The notes under the pieces: generated by a model
Told to the model about the DNA's origin: nothing
Databases searched by the model: none
The model's input: the letters and a program-made list of their open reading frames with translations, nothing else
In this document: in pieces, positions 11,273 to 21,300 of the stretch
Layout: each line of letters opens with the position of its first letter
How positions within the stretch are numbered: position 1 is the first letter of the stretch
Program-made: the position numbers and the translations under genes
NCBI GenBank assembly: GCA_900491605.1
Contig: UESW01001600.1
Location: 211,056-275,055, forward strand
From: Calamus simplicifolius
Taxonomy: Eukaryota > Streptophyta > Magnoliopsida > Arecales > Arecaceae
Direction: 5' to 3'
DNA: 64,000 nucleotides

Positions 11273-12135
11273 ATGAGTATGATGGGAGAGCTGAACTACT
11301 TCCTCGGACTACAAATCAAACAAAACAAAGACAGGATCTTCATAAGCCAATCTAAATATATCAAAGAAATGATCAAGAAGTTTGGCATGGAGACATACAA
11401 AACGATCGGTACCCCTATGAGCTCATCGTGTAGACTTGAATCTTATAATACTGAAAAAACTGTTGATTTAAAATTATATAGAGGCATGATAGGATCATTG
11501 TTATATTTAACTGCTAGTAGACCAGATATTTTATTCAGTGTTTGCATGTGTGCTAGATATCAAGCCAATCCTAAAAAATCACACTTGCTTGCTGTTAAAA
11601 GACTATTTAAATATTTAAATGGAACAATAAATTTAGGTTTATGGTATGACAAACAATCTAGCATTGACTTAATAGGATACACTGATTCAGATTGTGTTGG
11701 ATGTAAACTAGATGGGAAATCAACCAGTGGAACTTGCCAGTTTCTAGGTGTTAACTTAATTTCATGGTTTAGCAAAAAGCAAACTTCAGTAGCACTGTCT
11801 ATGGCTGAAGCCGAATACGTTGCAGCTGAAAGTTGCTGTGCTCAAATCTTATGGATTAAGCAATAGCTAGAAGATTATGGTATTAAAAAAAAAGCTATAC
11901 CTATAAAATATGATAATACAAGTGCAATTAGCTTAACTAAAAATCCTATTCAACATTCCAGAACCAAACATATAGAAATTAGACATTATTTCATTAGAGA
12001 TCATGTTAACAATGAAAATATTGTTATTGAATTTTTAAATACTGAAAACCAAATTACTGATATCTTCACTAAGCCCCTAGATGAAACAAAATTTTATGAA
12101 ATTAGAAGAGAATTAGGAATGTTTGTCCTACTGCT
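11273..12135 (+). pseudogene. pol: Copia B RNase H
   Basis: MSMMGELNYFLGLQIKQ ends the RT thumb. The RNase H motifs are LYRGMIGSLLYLTASRPD, LIGYTDSDCVGCKLDGKSTSG and MAEAEYVAAESCCAQILWIKQ. A stop at 11865 precedes the last segment, which still shows NTSAISLTKNPIQHSRTKHIEIRHYFI and DIFTKPLDETKF before fading at about 12130. The normal Ser-Thr-Ala before the catalytic Glu is Ser-Met-Ala here. Confidence 0.87.
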
Positions 12136-12438
12136 TAATGAATCAATTGATAAAATACTTTTATTTTTTTGATACCTGAAAACTAAAGTTGCATGACATC
12201 TTTCAATCAAATCTCTTTATGGAATTGAATGCTTTGAGTGTGCTAGAAGTTAACTAGACTTTAAAAGTTGAATTAATTGAAAATCTTATCAACCGGCCAA
12301 ATCCTCTTTTGTGATATAAAATGCTTTATATTCAATCCACCAACCAGCCAATTCATTCCTTATTTATTCCTTTCATGGCAGCTAACCAACTAGGCAACCA
12401 AACAGTCACCTGGCTAGTTAAGCACCTAGAGCTTCCTC

Positions 12439-12447
12439 TATATATAA
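12439..12447 (+). promoter_or_regulatory. TATA-like box upstream of the Copia B extra ORF
   Basis: TATATATAA lies 184 bp before the ATG at 12631, in the spacer between pol and the extra ORF. Just upstream, 12378-12430 carries AGCTAAC and CTGGCTAGTTAAGC, the same motif type that fills the LTR upstream of its own TATA box (16125-16133). An internal promoter is an inference. Confidence 0.4.
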
Positions 12448-12630
12448 CTTTTTCATCTCAAGAAACCATCCATCTTCTTCATACTGTCTCCTCATTCAGT
12501 TCTTCATCATCCGGTTCTTCTCCTCTTCCAATTGATCTTCCACCAAATCGTCTTCTATCTTCTTCCATCTAACTTCATTCCATCTTTCTTCCTAGCTCTT
12601 TTCTCTATTTATCTTTCAAGAAGATCGTGG

Positions 12631-14202
12631 ATGGCTCCCAAGAAGAAAGCAATCTCACGGGATGATTCTGATCTTCGAAGGAACTCTTCCTCATCTTCTT
12701 CTCATATCAACACTCTAATAGCCGCTAAAACATTTGCTCACGGTAGGTTAGTAGACTTTAACTTCCTAGATCAAGAAGGTTTTAAAATTGAAAAACTTTT
12801 TATGAATCAAGGTTGGGTTAAACTGTTATCTACTAAAAGGTCTATATATCCTGAACTAATTAAAGAATTTTACGAGAATATAACCTTTGGTAGTAGAACT
12901 ATTTCTTCCTGTGTCAAAAAGACTAGGATTGACCTTGACTCTAAAACGTTAGGTTCCGCCTTAAACATTCCTTCTGATGGTATCTTAGAAATCCTTCCTA
13001 ATGAACGGGGTTATAAACTTGGTATGATCCTTAACATATAGATGGCAATGAAGCTAGCAACATAGATACTCTTGATGCAAACATGTTGTCAGTAGAAAAT
13101 AGACTATTTCATAGTATCATTGCCAAGATTCTTGCCCCTAGAGCTGGTTCATTTAATGTAATAACAGATAGAGACATATGTTTGATATATGACATTCTAA
13201 TAGAAGACCCAGTAGATCTACCCTATCTTATGATGACTATAATGAAAGATTCCTGAGTAGGTCGAAGGCTGCATTGTCTTACGGTATGTTTCTTACATAT
13301 GTGTTTGAGTTTTTCAATATAAAGCTTAAAGGAGAAACTGTGGTAGCATTACGTCATACTGATGTGTTTAATGCTCACTCACTGCACCGTATGGACTATG
13401 CTAAAAGAGATGGTGTTTGGATTAAGGTTAGATCCATAACTGGACAATCTAGTAATATGCCACCACCTAGTATGCCTGCTCCTGCTTGTTCACCTCAAAA
13501 CTTCTTTAACTTTGATTTTTATCAACCAAATCCATACATTGCAGCTATGACAGTAGATCAAAATCCATTTTTATCTGAACCTCCTGATGTCACTGCTGCT
13601 GGACCCTCCTTTCGAAATGACAACTCTGCTCCTGTTCCTCCTACCGTTCGTATTGTGAAGAACAACTCCAACAAAGTATCCATGAATTGTCCCTTGCCAA
13701 TTCTAGTCGAAGCTCTGGAGACAGTGCTTCTTCAGTTAATGATCAAACTCTTGTACCTCATATTCCATCAGTTTTTGAGACTCTTTCTTAGTTCAAGATT
13801 ATTCTAAGCCAACTTATCCATGATGTTAACATTCTTAATGGTCGAGTTTTCCATCATAATGAATCTGTCTTGGACCGGATCTTGAAGGAGATTAATTTCT
13901 TAAAAACTAAAAATGAAAACTTTGAGATCAAGGCTGAATGGGTAGAATATCAGATGCAAGCCAATGCAAGCCAAACTAGGGATGCCACAAATGCAGTTGA
14001 TCACTGGACCGCATCTCTCACTAGGCTGAGCCGGCTTGTGGAAACCTACATTGCTCTTTCTGCCACTTCAGCTCCTGATGCTTCATTTTCACATCCACAC
14101 CTCTGGTCTCCTCCAACTCAACCTTCACAAGACAAGCTAGGAACCTCCAGAAAGCAAGATGAATCCTCAGTACAAATTTCTTCTGATGATGATGAGAAGT
14201 GA
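12631..14202 (+). pseudogene. Copia B extra ORF (plant-transposon-protein-like domain), broken
   Basis: This is the additional ORF found downstream of pol in SIRE-type elements; its function is unknown and it is sometimes called env-like. It starts MAPKKKAISRDD, then GRLVDFNFLDQEGF, GWVKLLSTKRSIYPELIKEFYEN. The Copia D counterpart has the same pattern of GR-VDF, EGF, GW-K and YP-L-KEFY-N. Frame breaks near 13040 and 13270 separate it from SYGMFLTYVFEFFNIKL and LRHTDVFNAHSLHRMDYAKRDGVWIK, again shared with D. A Pro/Ser-rich linker and a coiled-coil-like tail (13870-14010) end in SSDDDEK. The domain most resembles PF20167, a recollection that was not searched. Confidence 0.75.
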
Positions 14203-14626
14203 ATATATTTCTTTCAGTGATGAATGTTTATGACTCTACTTTTTGTGTTGTATGACTTCAAACTATGACATGTAATATATGTATTGACTTTACTTAAACT
14301 GGTAATGCTATGTATGACTATTATGCATATGTCTAAATGTTTACACTATCTTGATGTATTATGCTTGAATTTATTACAAAATTCTTCAATCTTCTTTTTG
14401 ATCAATGACAAAAAGGGGGAGAAGAATGATGCATACATTAAGGTAATGGAGAAAAGTAATAACTCCATATATTCAGGGGAAGTTTATATTCAGGGGGAGT
14501 TTACTTATTCAGATTGATAGGGGAAGAAAGTAATGTTTTTTTGTTTCCACTCCTATTTATTCATATTACTTCCCATATTTTTTCTTTTCATGCTTAAGGG
14601 TTTTGTCATCATCAAAAAGGGGAGAT
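14203..14626 (+). other. Copia B 3' untranslated region with polypurine tract
   Basis: This is an AT-rich stretch after the extra ORF. It contains several GGGGGA-like purine clusters (around 14413, 14475, 14495, 14520) and ends in the polypurine tract AAAAAGGGGAGA at 14614-14625, next to the LTR start TGTTGACCC. The same cluster of GGGGGAG blocks occurs in antisense in Copia C and D near 20970-20998 and 60848-60880, so it is a lineage feature. Confidence 0.75.
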
Positions 14627-14819
14627 TGTTGACCCTACATTGATTTTGATGTTTACAAAACAATTAAGCAATGGTTAATTCTATTTATCAAGATTGTTGC
14701 TGGAAAGTTCAGATTCTCTACAAGTAAGTATCTTCATGCAAAATTTTATGTGAGTATATATTCATTTTATTTTGCCACTTGTTTGCTATCAAATTCACTA
14801 TGGCCGTTCTATTTTATCT

Positions 14820-15890
14820 TGGGAGTTAGCTATTTAGCTAGCTTGCTCTTCCTACTAGTTAGCTGGCATATCAAATAGCTAACTACCATTCATTCTTAGT
14901 ACCTGGCCGAGCCTTGTCTTTTTTAAGCTAGCTGGCTAGCTAGCTTGCTCCTTCATTAGCTAGCTAGAATTCCTTGTTAGCTAGCTTGGCCTCTTTATGA
15001 GTTAACTGGATTTCATTTTAGTTAACTATGGATTTGAACACCTCTGTGCCAGCCGATTGCTTTGGGTATCAGTTAGCTAATATGCTAACTTGACTTCCCT
15101 GATAGCTAGCTGGTTTGCCTTTTAGTTAACTATCATTCCCTATTAACATGTCCTGGCCGAGCGTCCCTCCTTTTTAGCTGACTGGTGAGCTAGCTGATGC
15201 TTCTCTTAGCTAGCTAGCATCCCTTGTTAGTTGACTGGTTTGTTTTGGAGCTAACTAATTTCTTTCTTAGCTAACTATCATTTTTTTTTCACAGGGAATC
15301 CAAGCCGAGCGCCATTCAATTTTAGCTAGCTGGAGAGCTAACTTTCACTCCTCCAAGCCGTTTAAATTAATTTCTTAGTTAGCTGGAGAGTTATCTGACC
15401 TTTGGTTTAGTTAACTAGAAAGCTAGCTCCTCACAGGGCGTATAGCTACCTTTTTCATTAGTTAGCTGATGAGCTAACTCTCCTAGACGGATGCTTTATT
15501 GCCTTTTGAGTTCAGTTAGCTGGGAAGCTAACTACCAGTTGCTTAGTTAGCTGAATAGCTAACTCATCATTCTCTGATGTTTTTGTTTCTCCTGCAGACC
15601 GAGAGCCATTCAAATTCAGTTAGCTGGAGAGCTAACTTTATGTTGGCATAGTTAGCTAAGTAGCTAATTGATGTGACTTGACTTTTTCTTCTGAGCCACA
15701 TGGATTGCTTGCTAGTTAGCTGGGAAGCTAACTAATCGTTGCTTTAGCTAGCTAAGGAGCTAGCTCCTCCTCTCCTGAGCCTTTTTACTTTTGGCATGTG
15801 ATCTCTCGGAAGCTAGCTTGTGAGCTAGCTGAGGACTCCTCCTCTGATGGCCGATTGTCTTCATCTCTCTCAGCTGCCTAGAATTAATTT
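14820..15890 (+). repeat. Dense array of TTAGCTAGCTGG-type palindromic motifs in Copia B U3
   Basis: Over about 1.07 kb the words AGCTAGCT, TTAGCTAACT and GTTAGCTGG recur dozens of times. They often form pairs such as TTAGCTGG-AGAGCTAAC that could fold as short hairpins. Spacing is irregular, so this is motif enrichment rather than a simple tandem repeat. It lies directly upstream of the LTR TATA box. Confidence 0.85.
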
Positions 15891-16124
15891 CATTTAGCTG
15901 CGTTTCTGGCCATTTTGGGCATGCTCCTCTCTCTACTTTCTTTTGATTGCTATTTTCAGCTAGACTAACTTTTATTTTTTGAATTATGATAGAGTTCTTC
16001 CTACCTCAAATGGATTCATGCATTCAATGCTTAAGGGAAATAATCTCAACGGTTATCTTTTCTTCCCATTTTTATTTTCATTTGTTTCAATTGTGTCTAA
16101 CGGATCTTTTTGTTGTTGGATTGT

Positions 16125-16133
16125 TATATATAG
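16125..16133 (+). promoter_or_regulatory. TATA-like box of Copia B LTR
   Basis: TATATATAG lies about 235 bp after the end of the palindromic array and about 740 bp before the LTR end. Its position fits the U3 core promoter. Motif evidence only. Confidence 0.45.
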
Positions 16134-16871
16134 CTGAGATTAGAAGCAAAACATGACGAAATTTTAAAAAAGAGATATACAAGAGAGATATCCAAGAAAG
16201 AAAGCTTTTATTGCATATTTTGAAGTGGTTGAAAGCTAGTTGTTGTGCATTGAAGATCGTTCATTGCTAAAAAGTTGTTCAGATCTTTTAAAGCCTTTAA
16301 GCAAATCAAGAGTCCAGCCACCTCAACTTTGTTTATTTATTGATGAGGATTTGCTACAAATTTGTAAAGTATTCTCTGAATATTTGCTCATTATAAGAGC
16401 TGTTTGTCATCATTTACTTTGAATCTTTTGTAAAAGGGTTAGTGTTAACCCTTTGGTTCTTGTTGGCCTCTTTGTGCCGTTAAACAAGAGGACTAGCCTG
16501 GTAAGGCTAGGGGTTGGCTTCCTTTTGCTGTTAAACAAGAGGACTAGTCAGGGAAGGCTAGGAGTTTTGGCTACCTTGTGCCTTGTAAAACAAGAGGGCT
16601 AGCCGAGGAAGGCTAGAGGTTGTAATTGTTGTGATACGATTAGTGGAATTCCCAAAGGTTTTGGAGAGTGGACGTAGGTGCTGAGTTTGGCACTAAACCA
16701 CTATAAAATCTCTTGTGTTTGTGGTTTTTTGATTCTCTATTACTATCTTGTGCACTGCACTCCATCGCTGTAAATTAAATTTAAATTAGGGTTAAAGCAC
16801 ATACTTGCATAGTAATTAATTTTTTAATACCCAATTCACCCTTCTCTTGGGTTGCGACATCTGGGCAACAA

Positions 16872-16977
16872 CAAGGATCAAGTTCTTATACAACGTAGCA
16901 TCCCCTATGCCAATGTGCAATGGAGGAATCATACCGAACAAGAAGCTTCTTAGGAATCTAAGGAAGGGATAAAAAGG
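16872..16977 (+). pseudogene. pol: G4 pol C-terminal fragment
   Basis: It reads KDQVLIQRSIPYANVQWRN then HTEQEAS, a stop, and ESKEGIKRN. This matches the extreme C-terminus of gypsy chromovirus polyproteins, where VQW is followed by a Trp-containing WE-E block. The stop falls where that Trp is expected (TGG to TAG). The sequence decays into stops after about 16980. Confidence 0.75.
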
Positions 16978-17130
16978 AATAGCCCCTTATGTTTATATCT
17001 TAAGTATATGAATGTAAAGTGAATTAATAATTGTCTATTCATAAAAGGAATATGAGAGCTTATATTTGTACTCTAGATGTTAGTTATGTGGTGTGATTAA
17101 TAAATAATAATTTGAGGATGAAATTTTATT

Positions 17131-17143
17131 AAGGGGGGAGGAA
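17131..17143 (+). other. G4 polypurine tract
   Basis: AAGGGGGGAGGAA lies immediately before the LTR start TGTGAGGCCC at 17144. Confidence 0.75.
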
Positions 17144-17983
17144 TGTGAGGCCCGACCCATGATGGGTCCATTTGACCCAACTCGGACCGGAGCCAAGTAA
17201 AAAGAGAGAGAGAGAGAGAGAGAGGGAAGATGAGCAGGCCTCAAGTATTGATCGTGCGTGGGAGGGGAAGAGGGCAAAATGGACCCAGCTTGGATCGAAG
17301 CCAATTAAAAAAAAATGAGAGAGAGAGGGAAGATGAGCAGGCCTCAAGCGTTGATTGTGTGCAGGAGGAAAAGAGTCTTTGTCCTCTTCCCCAAGCCGAG
17401 CGTTGCTTGCGGGAGAAGGCATCGCCTTCACCTCTTCCCTCAATCTATCAGCAGAGAATGAACCTTGTTGTCTTACCTAACTGTGCGATGTTCCTCCTTT
17501 CATCGCCCCTCAACATGGATTTCCCTAGGTGAGTTCCGAATCTTTGATGGGTGATGAAGATTTTAGAGAGAGAGAAAAAGCTAGCGAGCCACTAGACCCT
17601 TGCCGGATTGCTCACCCAGCGGGGAGGGATTGGTGGCTAGCCGATGGGGGAGCCATTAGGGCCTCGGTGGCTGCGTGAGGCTAGCCAGGAAGTTTAAGTC
17701 GCAACTGCCTTGGCACAGCCGAATGAGCACATCGGCTCGTTCAGCGATGGTGACGGTCTTGACCAGTGCCAAGGCGGCGTGCGATGCGGGCTGCTCAACC
17801 GGAGAAGGACTGGTGGTGGCCCGATGATCGACGAGCATGGGTGCGGATGAATCCAAGAAATAGAGAGTAAAAGAAAAGGAATCAGGAGAGGAAGAAGAGA
17901 AGAAAAGAAGAAAAAGAGGGAAAAAATGAAGAGGGGGTAGCCGACGGCGGCGACTGGCATGGGGCTGATCATCGGCGGCCAAC
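17144..17983 (+). repeat. G4 3' LTR, cut by G2
   Basis: The LTR starts TGTGAGGCCCGACCC. It carries a duplicated segment of about 104 bp: GGAAGATGAGCAGGCCTCAA occurs at about 17225 and again at 17329, with GA dinucleotide runs before each. The rest is GC-richer than neighbouring elements. G2 begins at 17984. Short open frames on both strands here show no known domain and reflect simple sequence. Confidence 0.65.
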
Positions 17984-19046
17984 TGATAAGTTTATTTATT
18001 ATCCCAATTTAACTATTAAAATAAATATTAAATACTTTAAATATATTAAGAACTGATACTTTTTATGGATATTTGCAGAAAAGAAACCTATAAATGAAAA
18101 GAGCTCGATTTTTGGAGTCCAACAATGCATACGCACTCAAATCAGGATTATGTTTGCCCGAAAAGGAAGAAAAAAATGATTTTGCATGATTCCCAATGCA
18201 AATTAAGGCAGGTGATGTTAAAGGGATGGCTGAGGAATTTTCTCTTGAGCCCGATTGACTCCAACTTTGACTAGAAGGAAGCCCTAAACAAGCTCTATAA
18301 AAGGAGGACCTCGGGCAGCAGTCAAGGGGGGAGAGTTTTCTTCAAAGTTCTTTTTATTTTTCTTTTATTTAGATCATTGTATTTAGGCCTGGAAGAGGAA
18401 AATTATGGAGGGGATGCTGGTAGTAGCAATGCATGGCTAGATTTCTTCAATTTGGGATGATGATGAAGCATGTAGCTAGGTTTTATCTTTCTTTTTGTTC
18501 TTGATTTTTATGCAATAAATACATGCTCTTCTTTCATATATCTTTCAAGTTATTTTTTTGATCAAGGTTTTGATTTGGCATACACAGCCTATACCCTCTA
18601 TCGACTTACCGTGATCTCGATACATGCCTAAAAGAGACAGATCGTAGTATGGTAGTTTAGACCTCTAATTTTATAAATAATTAGATAGTTTATACTCTAA
18701 GAGGATGTACCGTGATCTTCTGATACGGTATTTGCCTGATAAGAGATAAATTCTTTTAACCTTGAATTTGCAAAAATTATTGCTAGTGCAACATAAAGAA
18801 AAAAAGATAAACTTGTTTGTATGGTGGATTCAGATTCCTAGATTGCTTCTTTTGCTATTTTAGTTTCATTAATTAATCAGTTATTATCTTTTAATAACCG
18901 CTATTCTCAATATAATCCTCTATAAATAATTTTTCTTTTTCTTTTTCATGAAATAATTACCCTTGATCCCTGAGGATACGATCTCGATTCACCACTAGCT
19001 ATAGTAGTGAGTATGTTTTATTTTTGATCGCCAATGATAGAGATCA
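17984..19046 (+). repeat. G2 5' LTR
   Basis: It starts TGATAAG and ends about TAGAGATCA, just before the primer site, at roughly 1.06 kb. The first 290 bp match 56496-56793. A clear TATA box, TATAAAAGG, lies at 18296-18304. The left insertion flank is CCAAC inside G4; the partner flank is outside the window. Confidence 0.85.
18296..18304 (+). promoter_or_regulatory. TATA box of G2 LTR
   Basis: TATAAAAGG preceded by GCTC lies 312 bp into the LTR, a good plant core promoter match at the expected U3/R position. Confidence 0.6.
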
Positions 19047-19051
19047 AATTT

Positions 19052-19069
19052 TGGCACCATTGCCGGGGA
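19052..19069 (+). other. G2 primer binding site
   Basis: TGGCACCATTGCCGGGGA, five bases after the LTR end, is two changes from the tRNA-Asp type site TGGCGCCGTTGCCGGGGA that is usual in Athila-like and related plant gypsy elements. Confidence 0.75.
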
Positions 19070-19192
19070 TACAGACATGATTAGTTTATGAAAAAAAATA
19101 AAAAAAATTATCATAATTTTTTTTAATTTTATTCTTATTTTTAATTTTTTTATTGTTTCATTATTATTCATGCTGATAATGATGAGGTAAGC

Positions 19193-19590
19193 CTTAGCTG
19201 TCGATCCTCTAACTGATAAGATACGGATCGTACTGGCCTTGTAACAAACGTGATTCGAATCCATTTCAAATCTCAACAGCTTTCGGACCCCTGCGATGCG
19301 CCCAAGGAATCAGGTGATCGCTTATAAATATCACAGCCCCCAAATCTCTCAGATACGTATGCATTCACCAGCTCTCATACTGAAAAACTCCATTAAAGCT
19401 CCATCAGAGCTTTGAGCTCTCGAAGAACACCCATCTAGGAGAACTCTTCTACGAGAGTCTTCTTCCCATATCTGCTTGCTGTGAATCTCCACTGACTTGG
19501 GCATCAGAGGGTCTTTCGCAGAGGGCCACCCCTGAGATCTCCTCTGCATGCGGACTGTCTTGCAAGTTCTACCCTAGGCGAAGAGACCGG
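19193..19590 (+). repeat. G1 5' LTR remnant, left part
   Basis: It is homologous to about 43640-44030 of the 3' LTR, starting near CCTCTAACTGATAAGATACG. The first roughly 490 bp of the LTR are missing here, so the left end is truncated and joins G2 leader sequence at about 19190. Copia C begins at 19591 after target bases ACCGG. Confidence 0.8.
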
Positions 19591-20884
19591 TGTTGGCTCA
19601 GATGGCAACCCAAGAAGGGGGTGAATTGGGTTCTTTAAAAATTTTAACTCTTTGAAAATATTTAGGTTGCTTTGAATGAACAAATTAATTAAAATAAGCA
19701 CAAATGAGAGATAGAGATAGAGAATAAGCACGGCAAACACAAAGATTTTATAGTGGTTCGGTGTATCCAACACCTACGTCCACTCCCAAGATCACTTGGG
19801 TCCACACTATAATCCCTCGATTACAGCCGAGTTGTTTTACAAGTCACAACTCAAACTTGTTGTTTTACCCGGGATCACAACGAACCCAGCCGGTTTTTCG
19901 GCTCACCAGCACAAACCCAAACTCAAGCTAATCTAGCTTGACCCGAGGTATACAACCTCCACTAGTTCAATCCCCTTTGATTGAACTAGGCACAAACAAA
20001 AAATAAGTTTACAATACACAGCTCCTTAAATGAGCAAATATTCAAAGAAATAAAAGGTTAGAAAAGCCTGTTTGAAGTTGTTTGGCTTGAGCTTTTCTTC
20101 TTTTCCTCTTCTCTCTTGAATGGTTGAATCAAGCCTCAGCTCCGATTCTTCACAGTAGTTGCAGTTGAGAAGATTGAAAAAATTTCTTCTTCTTTCTTCT
20201 TTGGAATCCTCCGATTTTGAAAGCTTTGGATTCTTTGAGCTTTTTTGGGAGTGGATTTTTCTCTTTGACTCTTTTTTTTTGATTTTTTATTTTTCTCTCT
20301 CTTTTTCAAACGGTTTTCCCCTTTTTATAGATTTCTTAATCCATTTTTGGTGGAAATCTAGCCGTTGAGTGTTGGATTTTCAAACAAAAAAAATAGCCGT
20401 TAGATTAGGTAAAAAATATTACCGTTAGAGCTGATCTGGCATTTTTGATTTTTCCTCAGGTTGGAGTCGGCTCCAACTTTTCAGGTGTCGGCTCCAATCG
20501 TTTTTCCAAAAATAGTAAAGTTCGTTGGGAGTCGGCTCCGAAAAAGTAAGTGTCGGCTCGCCATCAGGTGTCGGCTCCCGAGTGTCGGCGGTGCGCTCCA
20601 GGGTGTCGGGTGTCGGCTCCGGAAAAATCAAAATTCTGTTCCATGGAGTCGGCTCCAGACACTGTCGACTCCGAAACTGGGTGAGGTGTCGGCTCCAGAC
20701 TAGGTGTCGACTCCAAGCTCTGAAACTTTGAAATCTCTGATTTGTATTCAATTCAAAATTCATTTCTTAATTCCTTTAAATTGATCAAATAAATTTAATC
20801 CTGAAACACTTATAAATCCATTAGTAAATCAAATAAATATACTCAATCCTTTATTAATCATCAAAATCAATAATTGGATCAACA
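19591..20884 (-). repeat. Copia C 3' LTR
   Basis: On the reverse strand it starts TGTTGATCCAATTATTG and ends in CTGAGCCAACA. It matches 27738-29172 with scattered differences and some deletions (1294 versus 1435 bp). A motif array lies at 20460-20715 and a TATA box (TATAAAAAG, complement of 20322-20329). Confidence 0.9.
20460..20715 (-). repeat. GGAGTCGGCTCC/GTCGACTCC motif array in Copia C 3' LTR
   Basis: About a dozen copies of a 9-12 bp core, (GG)AGTCGGCTCC, GTGTCGGCTCC or TGTCGACTCC, occur in 250 bp. GGAG and CTCC ends make each core partly self-complementary. The array lies about 130 bp upstream of the LTR TATA box in element orientation. Confidence 0.85.
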
Positions 20885-21300
20885 ATCTCCCCCTTTTTGA
20901 TGATTATAAAAACATTGAGTATATGCATAGAATTCTTAAATTAAAATTTTCAAGGAAATGATTTCAAGTAAGCTCCCCCTGAATAAGGTAGCTCCCCCTA
21001 TGAAGTTCAAATTAAATCTTCTCTTCCTTTATATTAAAAAATTAATGATTATTCAATCTTATATCAATTAATCAAATTCATTCATTCAATTTCAATTCAT
21101 TCACAAATGCATATACACATAACTTCTCTCCCCTTTTTTGTAATCAACAAAAAGGTAAAGAAAAGATTCATTTATTAATCAAAATCAAACAAAATATTCA
21201 TCTCAAAATTCATTACAAATTTCATAAATTAAACATTTCATTACATCAAACTTCATTACATCAAATTCATTACATCAAAATCAAAAAATTTCAACAATAT
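20885..21300 (-). other. Copia C polypurine tract and 3' untranslated region
   Basis: The complement of ATCTCCCCCTTTTT at 20885-20898 is the polypurine tract next to the LTR. Further CTCCCCCT clusters occur at about 20971, 20990 and 21126. The rest is AT-rich with ATTACATCAAA-type short repeats (21230-21290). No coding sequence was recognised. Confidence 0.65.

Larger units (their letters stand above)
8941..16870 (+). mobile_element. Copia B: SIRE-type copia with extra ORF (right part)
   Basis: This is the interrupted continuation of a second copia element whose 5' part lies left of the window, beyond Copia A. It has protease, integrase, RT, RNase H, then an extra ORF, polypurine tract and a 3' LTR. 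The order pol, extra ORF, LTR and the phrase PKKAWVPK just before the protease match the SIRE/Maximus lineage and Copia C and D in this window. Many stops make it inactive. It was inserted in the pol end of G4. Confidence 0.9.
14627..16870 (+). repeat. Copia B 3' LTR (about 2.24 kb)
   Basis: It starts TGTTGACCC, as in Copia C and D, and ends CTGGGCAACA, with an inner end that reads CACCCTTCTCTTGGGTTGCGACAT in two parts similar to theirs. It is about 0.8 kb longer than the LTRs of C and D, mainly because of the motif-rich U3 at 14820-15890. A TATA box lies at 16125. Bases after 16870 return to G4 pol. Confidence 0.9.
16871..17983 (+). mobile_element. G4: remnant of Tekay/Del-like gypsy element (pol end and partial 3' LTR)
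   Basis: This is a residual tail of a Ty3/gypsy chromovirus: the last pol residues, a polypurine tract and the start of the 3' LTR. Copia B occupies the left boundary and G2 the right boundary, so it is the oldest layer visible. The phrase encoding FEDEILL-like residues before AAGGGGGGAGGAA, and the LTR start TGTGAGGCCCGA, are typical of Del/Tekay elements from memory. Confidence 0.75.

Noticed and set aside
12321..12572. 83-codon frame between Copia B pol and the extra ORF
   Set aside because: It overlaps the TATA-like spacer and Ser-rich sequence, has no counterpart in C or D, and the MAPK start at 12631 matches D.
16240..16422. 60-codon frame in the Copia B LTR
   Set aside because: It falls in the R/U5 part of the LTR with no domain; expected by chance in AT-rich DNA.
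17080..17982. Several open frames on both strands in the G4 LTR
   Set aside because: Simple GA and Ser/Leu/Pro-rich sequence inside an LTR, with no conserved domain.
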